A stretch of DNA of 64,000 nucleotides from Nicotiana tabacum (GCF_000715075.1 NC_134095.1:54928419-54992418), one strand, 5' to 3'. Positions 22,518-32,601 are shown, counted from the first letter of the stretch. Translations and numbers: made by a program. The notes: generated from the sequence alone by a model not told the origin.

Positions 22518-22931
22518 TCATGATTTCTTTTTTGACCGGTTTGACCTCATTGACGTAGTTGGGGCAGCCTGCTTTTGTTTGGCAGCTCTCATTGGAAATC
22601 TCCTAACAATTGGTTTCTTGATGGACCTTGTTGCAATTTTCATCCAGATAGCACCTGCTTTGCTTGTTCCAATATGTTCCTCCACTGTATTTGGTGGGGT
22701 ATCTAGGTGGTGAAGGCATGTGCCACAGGAAGGCTTGCTTGGATTGAAATCTGGAGCATCCAACTTGCTCTTTAACTTGGCATTCATAATACTTTCAACT
22801 TTTAGCATTTGAAGTTCATCCTTGATAACTCTTTCCACTCGATGGCTCGCAAATTGAAACTTTAGTTTAAGCCCATATTCCTGCTCACTTTTCAAATTTG
22901 AACAGTTGAATTTATTTGAAAAAGAGCTCAA
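22518..22931 (-). CDS. Small basic ORF overlapping the end of LINE ORF1 (uncertain)
   Basis: A 137-codon frame starts with ATG 20 bases inside the end of ORF1 and in a different frame. It is rich in Lys/Arg at its C-terminus (SIKKPIVRRF, RSNRSKKKS) and has a CGTCLHHLDTPPN stretch. It may be the former C-terminal extension of ORF1 thrown out of frame, or a chance frame in the 3' untranslated region. No family recognised. Confidence 0.3.
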   Translation of the reverse strand: MSSFSNKFNCSNLKSEQEYGLKLKFQFASHRVERVIKDELQMLKVESIMNAKLKSKLDAPDFNPSKPSCGTCLHHLDTPPNTVEEHIGTSKAGAIWMKIATRSIKKPIVRRFPMRAAKQKQAAPTTSMRSNRSKKKS

Positions 22932-24849
22932 AAGGTTGATTGTTCATGGGATCCTCAATGAACTGCTCACAATGCACAGTCCCAGTCGCGTTTGCGTCGG
23001 ACTGTTTCTGCCCAGTCATGTTTGCATTGGACTGCTGCTGCCCAGGATTAGTGTTAACATTAGTTGCAGTTGTTGTATGTTGCTGCTTCTGCCCAGTCGT
23101 TGTAACTGTTATTGTTTTACTATCACCAGGATGATTGCTAGTTAAAGTATTTGGATCCTTTCGCTCCATCAAAATGCTCGTAGTCCCAAATTTTTCATTC
23201 CCAGAAATCTTGTCAGAAATTGTTTTGTCAGGTATTTTTGTTGCATTTTTCTGCTGATCAGCAGCATGTGTTTTTGCAGCTGGTTGTTGCCCAGTCCTCT
23301 GGCCTCTTTGTTGCTCCTCTCTTGCTTGTTTTTCAATTGAACCAACTACTACATCACTTGATTTAGCTCGATCAGCACTTGTACCCAATGTAACAGCGTC
23401 CTCCAAAGTCGATTCTATAGTAGCAGATTTCATTTCAGATTTCTCATTTCCAACAGACACATTTGTTGCATTATTCATGGTATTGCTTGGTTGAATTGCA
23501 TTAGGTTCTGCAAATCCAGCATCTTCTCGATCCCCATCTCCCTTCAATGCATTAGTAGCCTCCCACTCTGGTACTGCTGCATTATTTTTGGCATCAAAGG
23601 CTCGAACAATTGCAGCTAATGCACTATCATCATTCCCATCCATATGTAACCTTGACAATACTGTAGCAGCTGGAGAAACATTTGCACATTTTGCATTATC
23701 AGTAGTTGCTGCTCGATCCACATCAGTTAGCTTCTCACATTTAGTTGGATTGACATGTAGCTGCCCTGTTGCATCTGCATGTTTCACATGATTTCCTCCA
23801 TCTGGTGCCCTAATATTTGTTGCTCGGTCTGCTATTTGTTTTCCTCCTTGTGTCTGCAGAACCTGCTGCCCTGCAATATTTCCTTTTGTCTCTTCATCTC
23901 TTAGTTGCACAACCTTTTTTGCATTGAGATATTCCCTGGCATCTCCATGTAGTTTGTCAAGACTGCCCAGGCCATCCAATTCTTCAGATACTGTTGCTTC
24001 ATCCTTATTTCTGTCGTTCCTCCAATGACACGATCTTTCATCGTGTCCTTGATGTTTACAACAAATGCAGTAATTTGGGAGTTTATCATACACAATCTCT
24101 TGATAATATTCAACTAGCTTCCCAGATTTTGTATCCCCAATATGAATCCTAATTCTCTTAGGATGTTTGTCTAATAGGTCTAACAACACCTTAACCCTCG
24201 CCGTACTTGGTCGAGTTCGATCTTGAGTCGCTTTGTCCACAGCTAGTGGATTTCCCACTGCAGATGCTATGGACATTAGAGACTTCTTTGCAAAAAAATT
24301 TGCAGGTAACTCAGGTAGGGAGATCCAAACAACTGCCTTCGAAGTTTCTTCTCGTGGATTAAATCCAATTGACCAAAGAAACGATCTAAAGAAGAACTCC
24401 TCTCCCTTCGACTTAACATATCCAGTGGATCTTGATAAAACTTGAAAAAAATCTTCAAATAAATCAAATCTTACCAGAATATGTCGATATTCCAATTGTC
24501 CGATGTTATAGTATCCCTTAACATCAAATTGTTTTGAAAATATCTGCCGCAACTCCTGAAGATCAGGTTTGCCATACGAAAATTTAAGGATTACTGCTTG
24601 ATGTAAACCTTCTTCTATGGTGAAAGCATTCACCTCTTCAATGGTGAACTCCACAGTAGGTTCACCATGTTCAAAAATAATCGGACAAAGTTCCAGTTTT
24701 TGCGATTTTGCAGCATGAACTTTTCCTACGACCTGAGTTGCATACGATTGCTTGGAAGTAAGGTTTGGATGATTTTCTATGGAGTTTTGGATTGCCTCTC
24801 CCACAGCCAAAGGCTGGGGAGAGGTTACAGCATTCATGAGTTTCTTCAA
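22912..24849 (-). CDS. LINE ORF1 protein (DUF4283 plus CCHC zinc knuckle), intact 645 codons
   Basis: Plant L1-type LINEs encode an ORF1 nucleic-acid-binding protein that coats the element RNA. Residues about 80-255 match the DUF4283 pattern (LHQAVILKFSYG, WSIGFNPREE, VVWISLPELPANFF). Residues 261-274 form a zinc knuckle of C-X2-C-X4-H-X4-C type (CICCKHQGHDERSC). The C-terminal half (300-645) is low-complexity, rich in Ala, Asn, Thr and Gln, with repeats such as TGQKQ. The ATG at 24849 opens the longest frame, about 500 bases from the element's 5' end. It has no stop or frameshift, unlike every other coding region here, which suggests recent insertion. The matching ORF2 is absent. Confidence 0.88.
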   Translation of the reverse strand: MKKLMNAVTSPQPLAVGEAIQNSIENHPNLTSKQSYATQVVGKVHAAKSQKLELCPIIFEHGEPTVEFTIEEVNAFTIEEGLHQAVILKFSYGKPDLQELRQIFSKQFDVKGYYNIGQLEYRHILVRFDLFEDFFQVLSRSTGYVKSKGEEFFFRSFLWSIGFNPREETSKAVVWISLPELPANFFAKKSLMSIASAVGNPLAVDKATQDRTRPSTARVKVLLDLLDKHPKRIRIHIGDTKSGKLVEYYQEIVYDKLPNYCICCKHQGHDERSCHWRNDRNKDEATVSEELDGLGSLDKLHGDAREYLNAKKVVQLRDEETKGNIAGQQVLQTQGGKQIADRATNIRAPDGGNHVKHADATGQLHVNPTKCEKLTDVDRAATTDNAKCANVSPAATVLSRLHMDGNDDSALAAIVRAFDAKNNAAVPEWEATNALKGDGDREDAGFAEPNAIQPSNTMNNATNVSVGNEKSEMKSATIESTLEDAVTLGTSADRAKSSDVVVGSIEKQAREEQQRGQRTGQQPAAKTHAADQQKNATKIPDKTISDKISGNEKFGTTSILMERKDPNTLTSNHPGDSKTITVTTTGQKQQHTTTATNVNTNPGQQQSNANMTGQKQSDANATGTVHCEQFIEDPMNNQPFELFFK

Positions 24850-25356
24850 GCTTCCATTTACGTGAAGCTGAAGAACAAAATTTTCGATGCTATAGTTTAC
24901 TCAAAGATCTGCTGCGTTGCTTCTCTGAAGCTGTGTTTCTTCTAATGCAACAGCTTTTGTCGATGCTACAGTAATTCAACAAATTTTTAAGGTCTGTTGC
25001 TTTTAGCTGTGCAATTGTGAATCACGAATGAAGCAAATCATCCAAGTTATTCTTCAGCAATCCCTTCACGTTAAAGCAGTAACGTTAATGCTTGCTAATG
25101 AACACTAGATGCTACAGTAACTTCGAACAAAATAAATCAAGATCTGTTGCATTTGGTTAAAGAGTTTAGGATAAAATCAAAGGGAGATTATTCACAAGGA
25201 GAAGGGGGTTCTTTTGAGACCAATCTTGTGATTTTATCTTGCCGGACGCCGGAATTATGACCGATGAATAGTGACGGAATCACTATTCACCTGTTCCGCG
25301 TATGAGGAGTGTTGACATTTTTTTATCACTGTATCATAGTTACCTTTGTTGTTGTG

Positions 25357-25965
25357 TTCCCCTCCTATCCTTAACTGTACATTTCTGCCTTTATTTTCTG
25401 CTGTATATGATTTAACTGCACAGGTTTATTTGGTAGTCTGGTCCTAGCCTCGTCACTACTTCGCTGAGGTTAGGCTAGACACTTACCAACACATGGGTTC
25501 GATTGTGCTGATACTACACTATGCACTGTGTGTAGAACCCGGTACTGGAGCTTACGGACCTTAGCTTTGGGTTGCTGCCTTCAGTCTATTCCGAGATCCG
25601 AGGTAGTCCTGCAGCCGTCCGCAGGCCTTGGCGTCTCGTTCTATCCATTCATCCTGTTTCATTTATGTATTTCCAAGACAATATTATATTTATTTTCGGA
25701 CCCTTATTTGCAGTATTCCTAGACCGTCTGTGAAATTGTGACACCAGTTATGGTTAGTCTTTGTTTGAGGAATTGTATTGGTAATATTTAAATGGTTATG
25801 TTTTGTTCTTCCGCTTATTAAATTTCGTTGTTTATATAATGTTAGTTCATAACTATTAAGGGATTAAAATGGGAAAAAGGTAAATAATTCATATGGTTGG
25901 CTTGCCTAGCTTTCACTAATAGGCGCCATCACGACTCCCGAGGGTAAAAAATCCAGGTCATGACA
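25357..25965 (+). repeat. 3' LTR of element A, third segment
   Basis: Begins with the LINE target duplication, then matches the 5' LTR from CCTTAACTGTACATTTCTGCC to the end, closing with GGTCATGACA at 25965. Confidence 0.92.
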
Positions 25966-25970
25966 AAACC
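25966..25970. other. Target-site duplication of element A, right copy (AAACC)
   Basis: Pairs with 2416-2420. Confidence 0.88.
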
Positions 25971-26090
25971 TTCCAGAGAAGCCATGCAGAATCTAAAGAA
26001 AACAAAATGAAAGGCTGAGCAAACTGACTCCTATCTGGTATTACTTACTTCAGGTACAAGCATTGGGGGCAAACCTTCCAGAGAAGCCAT
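25971..26090. repeat. Right part of the 103-bp tandem repeat
   Basis: 25971-25983 completes the copy split by element A; 25984-26090 is a second copy (ATGCAGAATCTAAAG ... CCAGAGAAGCC). On the minus strand each unit reads like a short exon, GGCTTCTCTGGAAGGTTTGCC..., followed by a GTAAGTAA donor, so it may come from a duplicated exon of a host gene. The product is not identifiable. Confidence 0.8.
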
Positions 26091-26330
26091 CAGAAAAAGC
26101 AAAAAAACTAGCATTCCAAGAGGAGGACATTGTGGTATATTACTTGGCACAGTCAATGCATAAACTACTACTTTATACGTAATTGACAAAAACTATTATT
26201 TTGTATATGTCATTGGAATGAATGAAGTGTTCTTTGTGGTTGCCATGCTATTTATGCTCTTCACATTAGTAATATGATATAAGTGATGTCATTTTTGTTT
26301 GCTTTGTCGTGTAAGTTTTTTTTGAATGAG
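26091..26330. other. AT-rich flank, no gene seen
   Basis: No element motif and no long frame. It continues the low-copy texture seen at 1850-2330 on the other side of element A. Confidence 0.35.
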
Positions 26331-26996
26331 GAATCCTTTGCTTTTTAGATCTGTCTAAAATGAAGAGTCATCACTTAGTGATGCAAGGCTGCCACGTGGG
26401 GGGGGGTGCTCAAAATTTATCAAAATTTGGATAAGTACTAACTAATTTTGCACAAAAATCATTAATTAACCCGATTATCCACATAATTAAGAATTATCCC
26501 AACTTACATAAAAATTCTACTTATTTTAATACACTTTATACACCTTACTAACATAGTCACGTGGTACCATATAAAATTAATACATACACTATTATTTTAT
26601 TAAAATATCCATGTTAAAAAATTACATATTTTCTTAACTTCTAATTTTCATAATCTCATATAAAGAGTAATAAATTTTGTACGCTTAATTCTTAAAATGG
26701 TAAAAAGATAACCTTCTTTTCTTGTGAGAAAATAATTTATGTCTTTACAATAAAGAAAATCTCATAAACTTTCTCATATTATGTGTATAATTTACCATAT
26801 CCAAAAATAGTAATAGTGGTAACTATCCAAAATTATACTTATAAAACTTTTGCTAAAATACGCCACTTAAAAGAAAATACCATACTAACATAATATCTAA
26901 CGGTATCAAGGTTGGTAAACTTACGGGGTCTTAATCCCTTCAAACTCATATGAATTATTACGACTTATCCTAATATTAAAGTACGGGATGTAACAA
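26331..26996 (-). mobile_element. Fragment of a minus-strand LTR
   Basis: Read on the minus strand it starts TGTTACATCCCGTACTTTAA at 26996, an LTR-start-like sequence, and continues AT-rich to about 26400, where a G-run (CACGTGGGGGGG) interrupts. No primer site, tract or partner LTR is visible, so boundaries and family are uncertain. Confidence 0.45.
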
Positions 26997-28681
26997 AAAG
27001 GGGGAACTGAATGATGGACATGGTCCCTAAAATCCTTCTTAGGTTATTAATTCTGATGATGATCTTTTTCTCTTGAGCTTTGTGCTTAAACGATCCTCCA
27101 ATCCAGTAAAAAGGATTGATAAAAAATAGGCTGATTGATGATAAAATGGTGTGATCTGCTGATGTGGTGAATATAGAAGAGAGAATGACGCCGAAAAATC
27201 TCCACATGTGAGAAAGAATTAGAAAAAAGATCAAAATGGAGAAAAGAAACCCGGCTGAAAAAAATGCAACAGATGATAAAGGTGAACATATTGAGAAGAA
27301 GAAGAAGAGGGAGACATAGCTGCTCAGGAAAAGAAAGGATAGTGTGAGTGAGGAACTTGGTTCCTTCCAGAAGCAAAAGTTTGAGTTATCAGATTTAGAG
27401 AGGTAGAAGACTTTGAAGTCTCAAAAAGTGTTATTTGGCAGAGTGTTGACTTTGATATTGCTGAATAATGGAGGAATTTCTTGACATTGTTGAGTTCCAA
27501 AAATATAATCACCTTTTTGTTCCTCTAAGTCCCAATGTTTATGAAGAAGAAGTAAAAACTAGGATTGAGTTTGTCCTTGATAAGGAGAAGCTTGGGGAGA
27601 TTCTTGGTGATCTGATTGATGGTTCAGCCTGCTCAAATAGGTAGAGAACCAGGTCCCTGTGCACTCTTGGCAGAATAGAATGCTCATTTGAAGAGTGAGA
27701 ATGAAAGATTGAGGAAACAGGTGGAGGACCCGAGAGAGCAAATGATCATTGATCAACGGATTGTGAATGAACGAATGGACATGCTCATCAAGGCCTTAGC
27801 CCTTACTTTTCTTCCTGTCCAGTGATCCATGTCTTTCACTCCTTCCAAATTCCCTCGAATTCCTATCTTCTTTTGATCCATATGTTTGATGACATTGGTG
27901 CTTCAGTTATTTAAATTGTCATATTCTATATTGTTGAAACTACTGTGATTTTGTTATAATTACTATACTATGAAAAAGCACTCTATTTTATGCAATCACA
28001 TTCACTTGTTGTTCTTGTTATTGTTTATGATGTTTTGCCCAAGTGGCATGAGTTAATGTTGCTGGACTTCTTTTTTGGTATGCTTCTTCTGTTATTCTTT
28101 TCAATGATGCCGAAAGGGGGAAGTAAGATATGTATCAATAGGGGGAGGAACAGAATAAAATTGATATGTTGTGTTGTGCATGAAAGATAACTCTACTTCG
28201 CAGGGGGAACATAGCTGATAATATGATAATTACTGGTCTGATCCGTAAAGGAACATGTGAGGAATTTGGTTCTCAGGGGGAATATCAATTTTGGGTTTGA
28301 TATCATTAGAAAGAGGAAAATTGCTCTAAATTACATTATTGCATGTTTTGATGATTCTCTAAATATTCTCGAGGAACCAGGTAGGGACCAGATGTGATCA
28401 ATAGATGTAAGGAATTTGATTCCTAAAGGGAATATCAATTCTAGGTTTGTCATCATCAAAAAGAGAGAAATTGTGATGATTTGCCAAACGCTCTCGAGAA
28501 ATTAGATAGGGACCAGATGTGATCAATTCCCTTAGTCGTCGTACAGTCAAATATACAGTTATAAAAACTATTGCATTGTATCTACTAAAAACATATATGT
28601 TACTTGAAAATTGAAAATGAGGAAACAGGTTCTCAGGGGGAACATCAACTCTAAGCTTGTCATTATCAAAAAGGGAGAAAT
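26997..28681 (+). mobile_element. 3' internal part of a SIRE-type copia retrotransposon
   Basis: Repeated phrases such as TTCTCAGGGGGAA and GTCATCATCAAAAAG before purine runs are typical of the region between the env-like frame and the 3' LTR in SIRE elements. A coiled-coil-like stretch (LKSENERLRKQVED) is readable at about 27690-27735, probably the end of that env-like or late gag-related frame. Gag, integrase and reverse transcriptase are absent; the element is truncated on the left. Confidence 0.6.
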
Positions 28682-28682
28682 T
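28260..28682 (+). repeat. Three successive polypurine-tract/LTR-start modules of the SIRE-type element
   Basis: Modules begin at about 28260, 28408 and 28617. Each has GGAA..GGTTCTCAGGGGGAA, CATCATCAAAAAG(A/G)GAGAAATTG, then 60-100 bases resembling the beginning of the LTR (GATTTG..., CTCGAGRAA, AGGGACCAGATGTGATCAA). The last module leads into the full LTR. Confidence 0.65.
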
Positions 28683-28913
28683 GATAAGTTATGTATCCTT
28701 TGTTTTAATGATTTGACAAATTTCATGAGAGAACCATATAAGAAACCTGAAATAATTAGTTCATTTGCGTTCAGAGTAACTAGTCAGATGTATAGTTCAA
28801 CTCTCAATTAAATCGGTTAAGGGAACAATAGAGGGACAGTAGAGGGAATAGATAGAGATAAGTTTCTCCGGTCACAGTACAAGTCGACTCTTTACAGCTA
28901 TTAAAGTTGTTGC

Positions 28914-28918
28914 GCTGC
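28914..28918. other. Target-site duplication of the solo LTR, left copy (GCTGC)
   Basis: GCTGC on the left and ACTGC at 30456-30460 on the right, one mismatch. Confidence 0.65.
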
Positions 28919-30455
28919 TAATAAGTAGGGAGTTTGACTACTTATTTTGCACTCTTTTACTTACGTTTTAGCTCAAAAATTCTTAAAGGTATTCCCTAGA
29001 ACTAATGAAATGTGCTCTCTTGCAGGTATATTAGGAAACGTGCCAAACAAATAAAAATAAACTAAAAAGGAGTAAAATTGGACAAGGGCCAAAATAAGAG
29101 AAAAAGGACCAAAATGCGGACCGCACAATACTATGTGCGGCCGCAAAACTCTGGAGAGTCACTTATAGAAACCCTTCGCAAAGTGAGGACCGCACAATTA
29201 TTGTGCAGCCGCAAAAGACAAGAATCAGAGAGCTGTGTTTTTGGGGACATGAAGATGTGCGGACCGCACTATTATTGTGCGGCCGCAGAGTGCAAAAGTG
29301 CGGCCGCACTCATAAATGTGCGGTCTATAGAAAGTGCCAAGTTCCAACCCAAGATCAAGAGTGCGACCGCACTCAAAAATATGCGGTCCGCACAATCAGA
29401 GGAGATGCAGCTGCACCCTAGATTTATGCGGCCCCAAAAGGCCACCCTGTCAAGTTAGATTAAAAGTGCGGACATCTCACAGAATTGTGCGGCCGCACAA
29501 CCTCTGCAGGGGCAATTTTGTTTGATAATTTTAGCTGGGTATAAGTAAATCTTTTTGTCATTTTTCGGTTAAGTTGGGTGCACCTGAAAATAGATAACCG
29601 TTTTCTTTACTGTATGTGGTAACTTTGTAATAGTTTAATATTTTAATATTAGATTTTCTTCCCTTAATCATCTATTATGGATTTTATCTTAGTTTCTTCT
29701 TTAATTTCTTCATTTTCCATGAGTAGCTAAACCTTTACTAAGGTTGTGACCCAACCCTAGTATGGGTACTTAATGGGTGATTAATTTAGGGCTTATTTAT
29801 GATTGGGTAAATAATATTTGGCCTAGTTCTTGCTTCAATTTGAGCATTGATGGTTGCAAATATTGTTTCATGCTTAATTGACTTAGTCTCTACTAGAGAA
29901 AGAGAGCCTAAGTCTAGGAAAACTTGGCTAACAAGGAATTATGGTTAACTCAAGAAATTGATAGTCCCAATTAAAAAGTTGAATCTAGAGATAGTAAGAC
30001 CCGGCTTGAGCATCTAACACTTGTTTCGTGAAATACCCATTTGGACTTGAGAAAGCTAAATTGGGCAAAATCACTCAAACTACCGAGATGTATAGAGTGA
30101 GTAATCACGTGTGATTGCTATATTGTATTCCGATCAACCAAACATTCCCTAAAGCTTTCAATCCGTTAGGTAACCATCTAGGAGGAAGTTACAATCCTAG
30201 ATCTTGTATAACCTAAAAAACAACAATACAAAACATTGTCTCTTAGCTTTTCAATTACAACCATTAGCATACAAACTATAAGTAGAAAAGAAACAACTGA
30301 ATATGTGGAAGTGCAATATTGGGCACGTCATACACTAGACTCGGGATATATACTATATAGTTCTCTATGGAATCAACCCCCACTCGCGTTGGGTATTTAT
30401 AATTGCATCGACGGCCTCACAATCCTAATTAGTGGTGTGAGTTTGGACGACATCA
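28919..30455 (+). mobile_element. Solo LTR of an Athila-type gypsy element (1537 bp)
   Basis: Its start TAATAAGTAGGGAGTTTGAC and its body align with the reverse complement of the left LTR of element F (TGATAACTAGGGATTTTGAC at 56048 going left; 1509 bp). Shared landmarks include the TGCGGACCGCAC-type block (29110-29505) and the GACCCAACCCTAGTATGGG phrase (29750). It ends GACATCA. No internal region or second LTR exists, so it is what remains after LTR-LTR recombination. Confidence 0.85.
29109..29505. repeat. CpG-rich palindrome block in the Athila-type solo LTR
   Basis: A dozen TGCGGACCGCAC / TGCGGCCGCA words in 400 bases, several with the GCGGCCGC octamer. 29485-29500 is a perfect 16-bp palindrome, TTGTGCGGCCGCACAA. 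The block starts about 190 bases into the LTR. Confidence 0.85.
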
Positions 30456-31362
30456 ACTGCACACGCAACAGTGCGGCAGTCACTGTTTGAAGCATGTTGT
30501 GTTCTTGATATTTGCTTACATCATCCTAATAACATCACACACACATATTATCAACATGAGGCAAGGGATTTTATCTCTCCAACACTTACAAGTCCAAAAA
30601 TCATATTTTCTCAAGTGCTAGCCACCACCTTCTTCAAGAACAAAAGATGTTGCAACCTCAAGGAACAAATCCAAAGATTGAAGATATCTTAAGTCCTTAG
30701 GCTTGTTGAATCTTTGTTATTTTGTTCTTCATTTGTAATCCTGCACTACTTTCATAAAGTGTCTTTGTATGATAGATTTAAACCACTATTTTGTTTAGTT
30801 TCTTGACTAGAGTTAGTCAAGGTTTATTGCTTTGTAATAGAGTTATTGGAAAGGGCATACAATAGAGTTATTGTAAGGTGTGAGGGATTAAGATTTTAAT
30901 TCCTAAATTGTAATAGGTTGTAATATGAAGTTTGCTCGGTTTAGTGGAGTTGAACTAGGGTAGGTCATGGTTTTTAATTCCTTGGGCAAGGATTTTTTCA
31001 CGTAAATATTGCATGTTCTTTATTTACTGTTGATTTATTGTGGGAACTGATAGAGAAGCTGGTTTCCTGTACTGTTTGGTTTTACAGTCTGTTGCTTACT
31101 GTGGGACTAATAAAGAACCTGGTTCTCTATACAATTTGGTGGACTATTTGTTTCTATCACAGATTCATTCACCCGTGTATGGGAGAATATGTATGCCCAC
31201 TTGCCCAGAATAAGAAAGAGTAAATTATCTTTAAGCAAAGGAAAATATCACAACCTACTAATCAATCAACCAGTACAATCAAAACTAAGCTCAACATATA
31301 AGAACCAATAAGGCCTGCAAAAGTACAAATAAAATATTTTTGCGCCATCTTGTAAAAATAAT

Positions 31363-31365
<3 letters not shown>

Positions 31366-31405
<40 letters not shown>
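31366..31405. repeat. (TA)n microsatellite
   Basis: About 40 bases of alternating T and A. Confidence 0.95.
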
Positions 31406-31408
<3 letters not shown>

Positions 31409-31423
31409 TGTTTAAGCTACTTA

Positions 31424-31744
31424 GGGGTTGTTTGGTTGGAAGGCAAATTATGTTGAGATTAATTATACTGGAATTAGTTATGCTGTGATTAGTCATCCTG
31501 ATGTTATTTCTTATTGACTGTTTGATATGTTTTATTAATTTTGGGATTATCAATTTTACTATTTTATCCTGGGATAACTTGTCCTGAGATTTGTATTCCA
31601 CCCTATAGCAAGTAAAAGTTGTCCGGGTACTATTTTTAATCCTGAGACAACTTATCCCAGAATTAATAACCAAATAAGAAATAAGGCGATAGTAAATTTT
31701 TATTTCAATATTATTTTTGCTTATCCATCATATCAAACGACCAC
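31424..31744. mobile_element. Tourist-like MITE (321 bp)
   Basis: Terminal inverted repeats GGGGTTGTTTGGT (left) and the complement of ATCAAACGACCAC (right; GTGGTCGTTTGAT) match at 10 of 13 positions. Both ends are flanked by TTA (31421-31423, 31745-31747), the target duplication of PIF/Harbinger elements. Internal complementary segments (CCTGGGATAACTTGTCCTGAGATT-like and its inverse near 31640) would allow a foldback. No coding capacity. Confidence 0.78.
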
Positions 31745-31747
31745 TTA

Positions 31748-31959
31748 ATGTAAATATTTATTGCCTTGGGATAAATATTTGATATGGATAAGATATTAGC
31801 CAACTAGAGGTTGTAGAGACGTAATTACAAGAAATGAGACCTTGCATCAACTTTTCTTGTATTAAATGGTAAACTTGATTTGTTTGGTGCACTTAGGAAA
31901 CACCAGGTTATTATGTCCCAATGTTTGATAAGTATTGTGCACTTTAATCTGGTTACTCT
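31748..31959. other. Short spacer between MITE and CACTA element, nothing recognised
   Basis: AT-rich DNA without a frame, repeat or element end that I could name. Confidence 0.35.
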
Positions 31960-32500
31960 CACTATTAGAAATCCGGTAATTAGCGACCCAAAAAAGCGAC
32001 TAATGTTGGTCGATTTTGGCAAATTACCGACCAAAACTCATCCAAACACGCTTGGTCACCATTTTGATGGTCGTTTTAGTATACCGACCAAGGTTGGTTG
32101 CCAATTACCGACCAAGATTGGTCAAAAAGGTAAAAGGACCAACTGTGCAATTTAAAGCATATACCGACCAACTTTGGTCTGTAATAATATTTTAATAATT
32201 TAATTTTACCGACCACAGTTGGTCGGTATATTTAAATTACGTTATGTTATTAATTATTAAAATTTAAAAATTAGCGCCCAAAGTTCGTCGATAAAATAAA
32301 ATATATATTTTTTAAAAAAAATAAAATTTAACCATACCGATCAAAGTTGGTCGGTAAAGTTAAAATCTGGGTAATCCTTGCTCATTAACCGACAACTTTG
32401 GTCGGTAATTTTTAATTTTGTATTTTTTTTAAACTTAAGCGACCAAGGAACCAACCAACTTTGGTCGATTTTTTGGGTTTTAATTTTGGCATAAAATGCC
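31960..32500. repeat. CACTA terminus and sub-terminal repeats
   Basis: CACTATTAGAAA at 31960-31971, then at least eight copies of ACCGACCAA and TTGGTCGGT, often paired into 20-bp palindromes such as ACCGACCACAGTTGGTCGGT near 32208. In En/Spm such sub-terminal repeats are the binding sites of TnpA. The three bases before the terminus are TCT; the matching target duplication is outside reach. Confidence 0.88.
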
Positions 32501-32549
32501 TATTTTGGTAACTATACCACCTACCAGTATATCAAAATCCCTAAATAAC

Positions 32550-32601
32550 AACAACAACATAACAACAACATAACAACAACACAACAACAACAACAACACA
32601 A
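32550..32601. repeat. (AAC)n-type microsatellite
   Basis: Interrupted CAA/AAC trinucleotides (AACAACAACATAACAACAAC). Confidence 0.9.

Larger units (their letters stand above)
22099..25356 (-). mobile_element. ORF1-only L1-type LINE, inserted in the 3' LTR of A
   Basis: The element reads right to left: 5' end at 25356, 5' untranslated region to 24850, ORF1 24849-22912, 3' untranslated region, and a poly(A) tail seen as the T-run at 22099-22115. No endonuclease or reverse transcriptase is present, so it is 3.26 kb instead of the 6-7 kb expected for a full L1. Both ends and the target duplication are intact, so it is not a simple 5'-truncated copy. Confidence 0.88.
2421..25965 (+). mobile_element. 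Element A: Tekay/Del-type Ty3/gypsy retrotransposon with two nested insertions
   Basis: It has 5' LTR 2421-5324, primer site 5328, gag-pol 5521-10510, polypurine tract 10551-10561 and a 3' LTR in three pieces (10562-11857, 21013-22098, 25357-25965) separated by element B and a LINE. The order protease, reverse transcriptase, RNase H, integrase and a chromodomain-like tail marks a Tekay/Del chromovirus. The LTRs are clearly diverged: I count about 14 mismatches in the first 118 aligned bases. The coding region has many stops, so the element is old and inactive. Confidence 0.93.
28682..31190 (+). repeat. SIRE-type LTR, interrupted by a solo LTR
   Basis: Starts TGATAAGTTATG after the purine run AAAGGGAGAAAT. 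It resumes at 30461 and contains the phrases TTTGCTCGGTTTAGTGGAG, GAACTAGGGTAGGTCATGG and ACAGATTCATTCACCC that mark SIRE LTR 3' ends. The right end is not sharp (31170-31250). No primer site follows, so this is the last LTR of the truncated copy. Confidence 0.65.

Noticed and set aside
22432..22713. Plus-strand frame with membrane-like segments opposite the LINE
   Set aside because: Antisense shadow of the LINE 3' region.
31366..31405. TA run as a replication origin or matrix-attachment signal
   Set aside because: A plain microsatellite; nothing else supports such a role.
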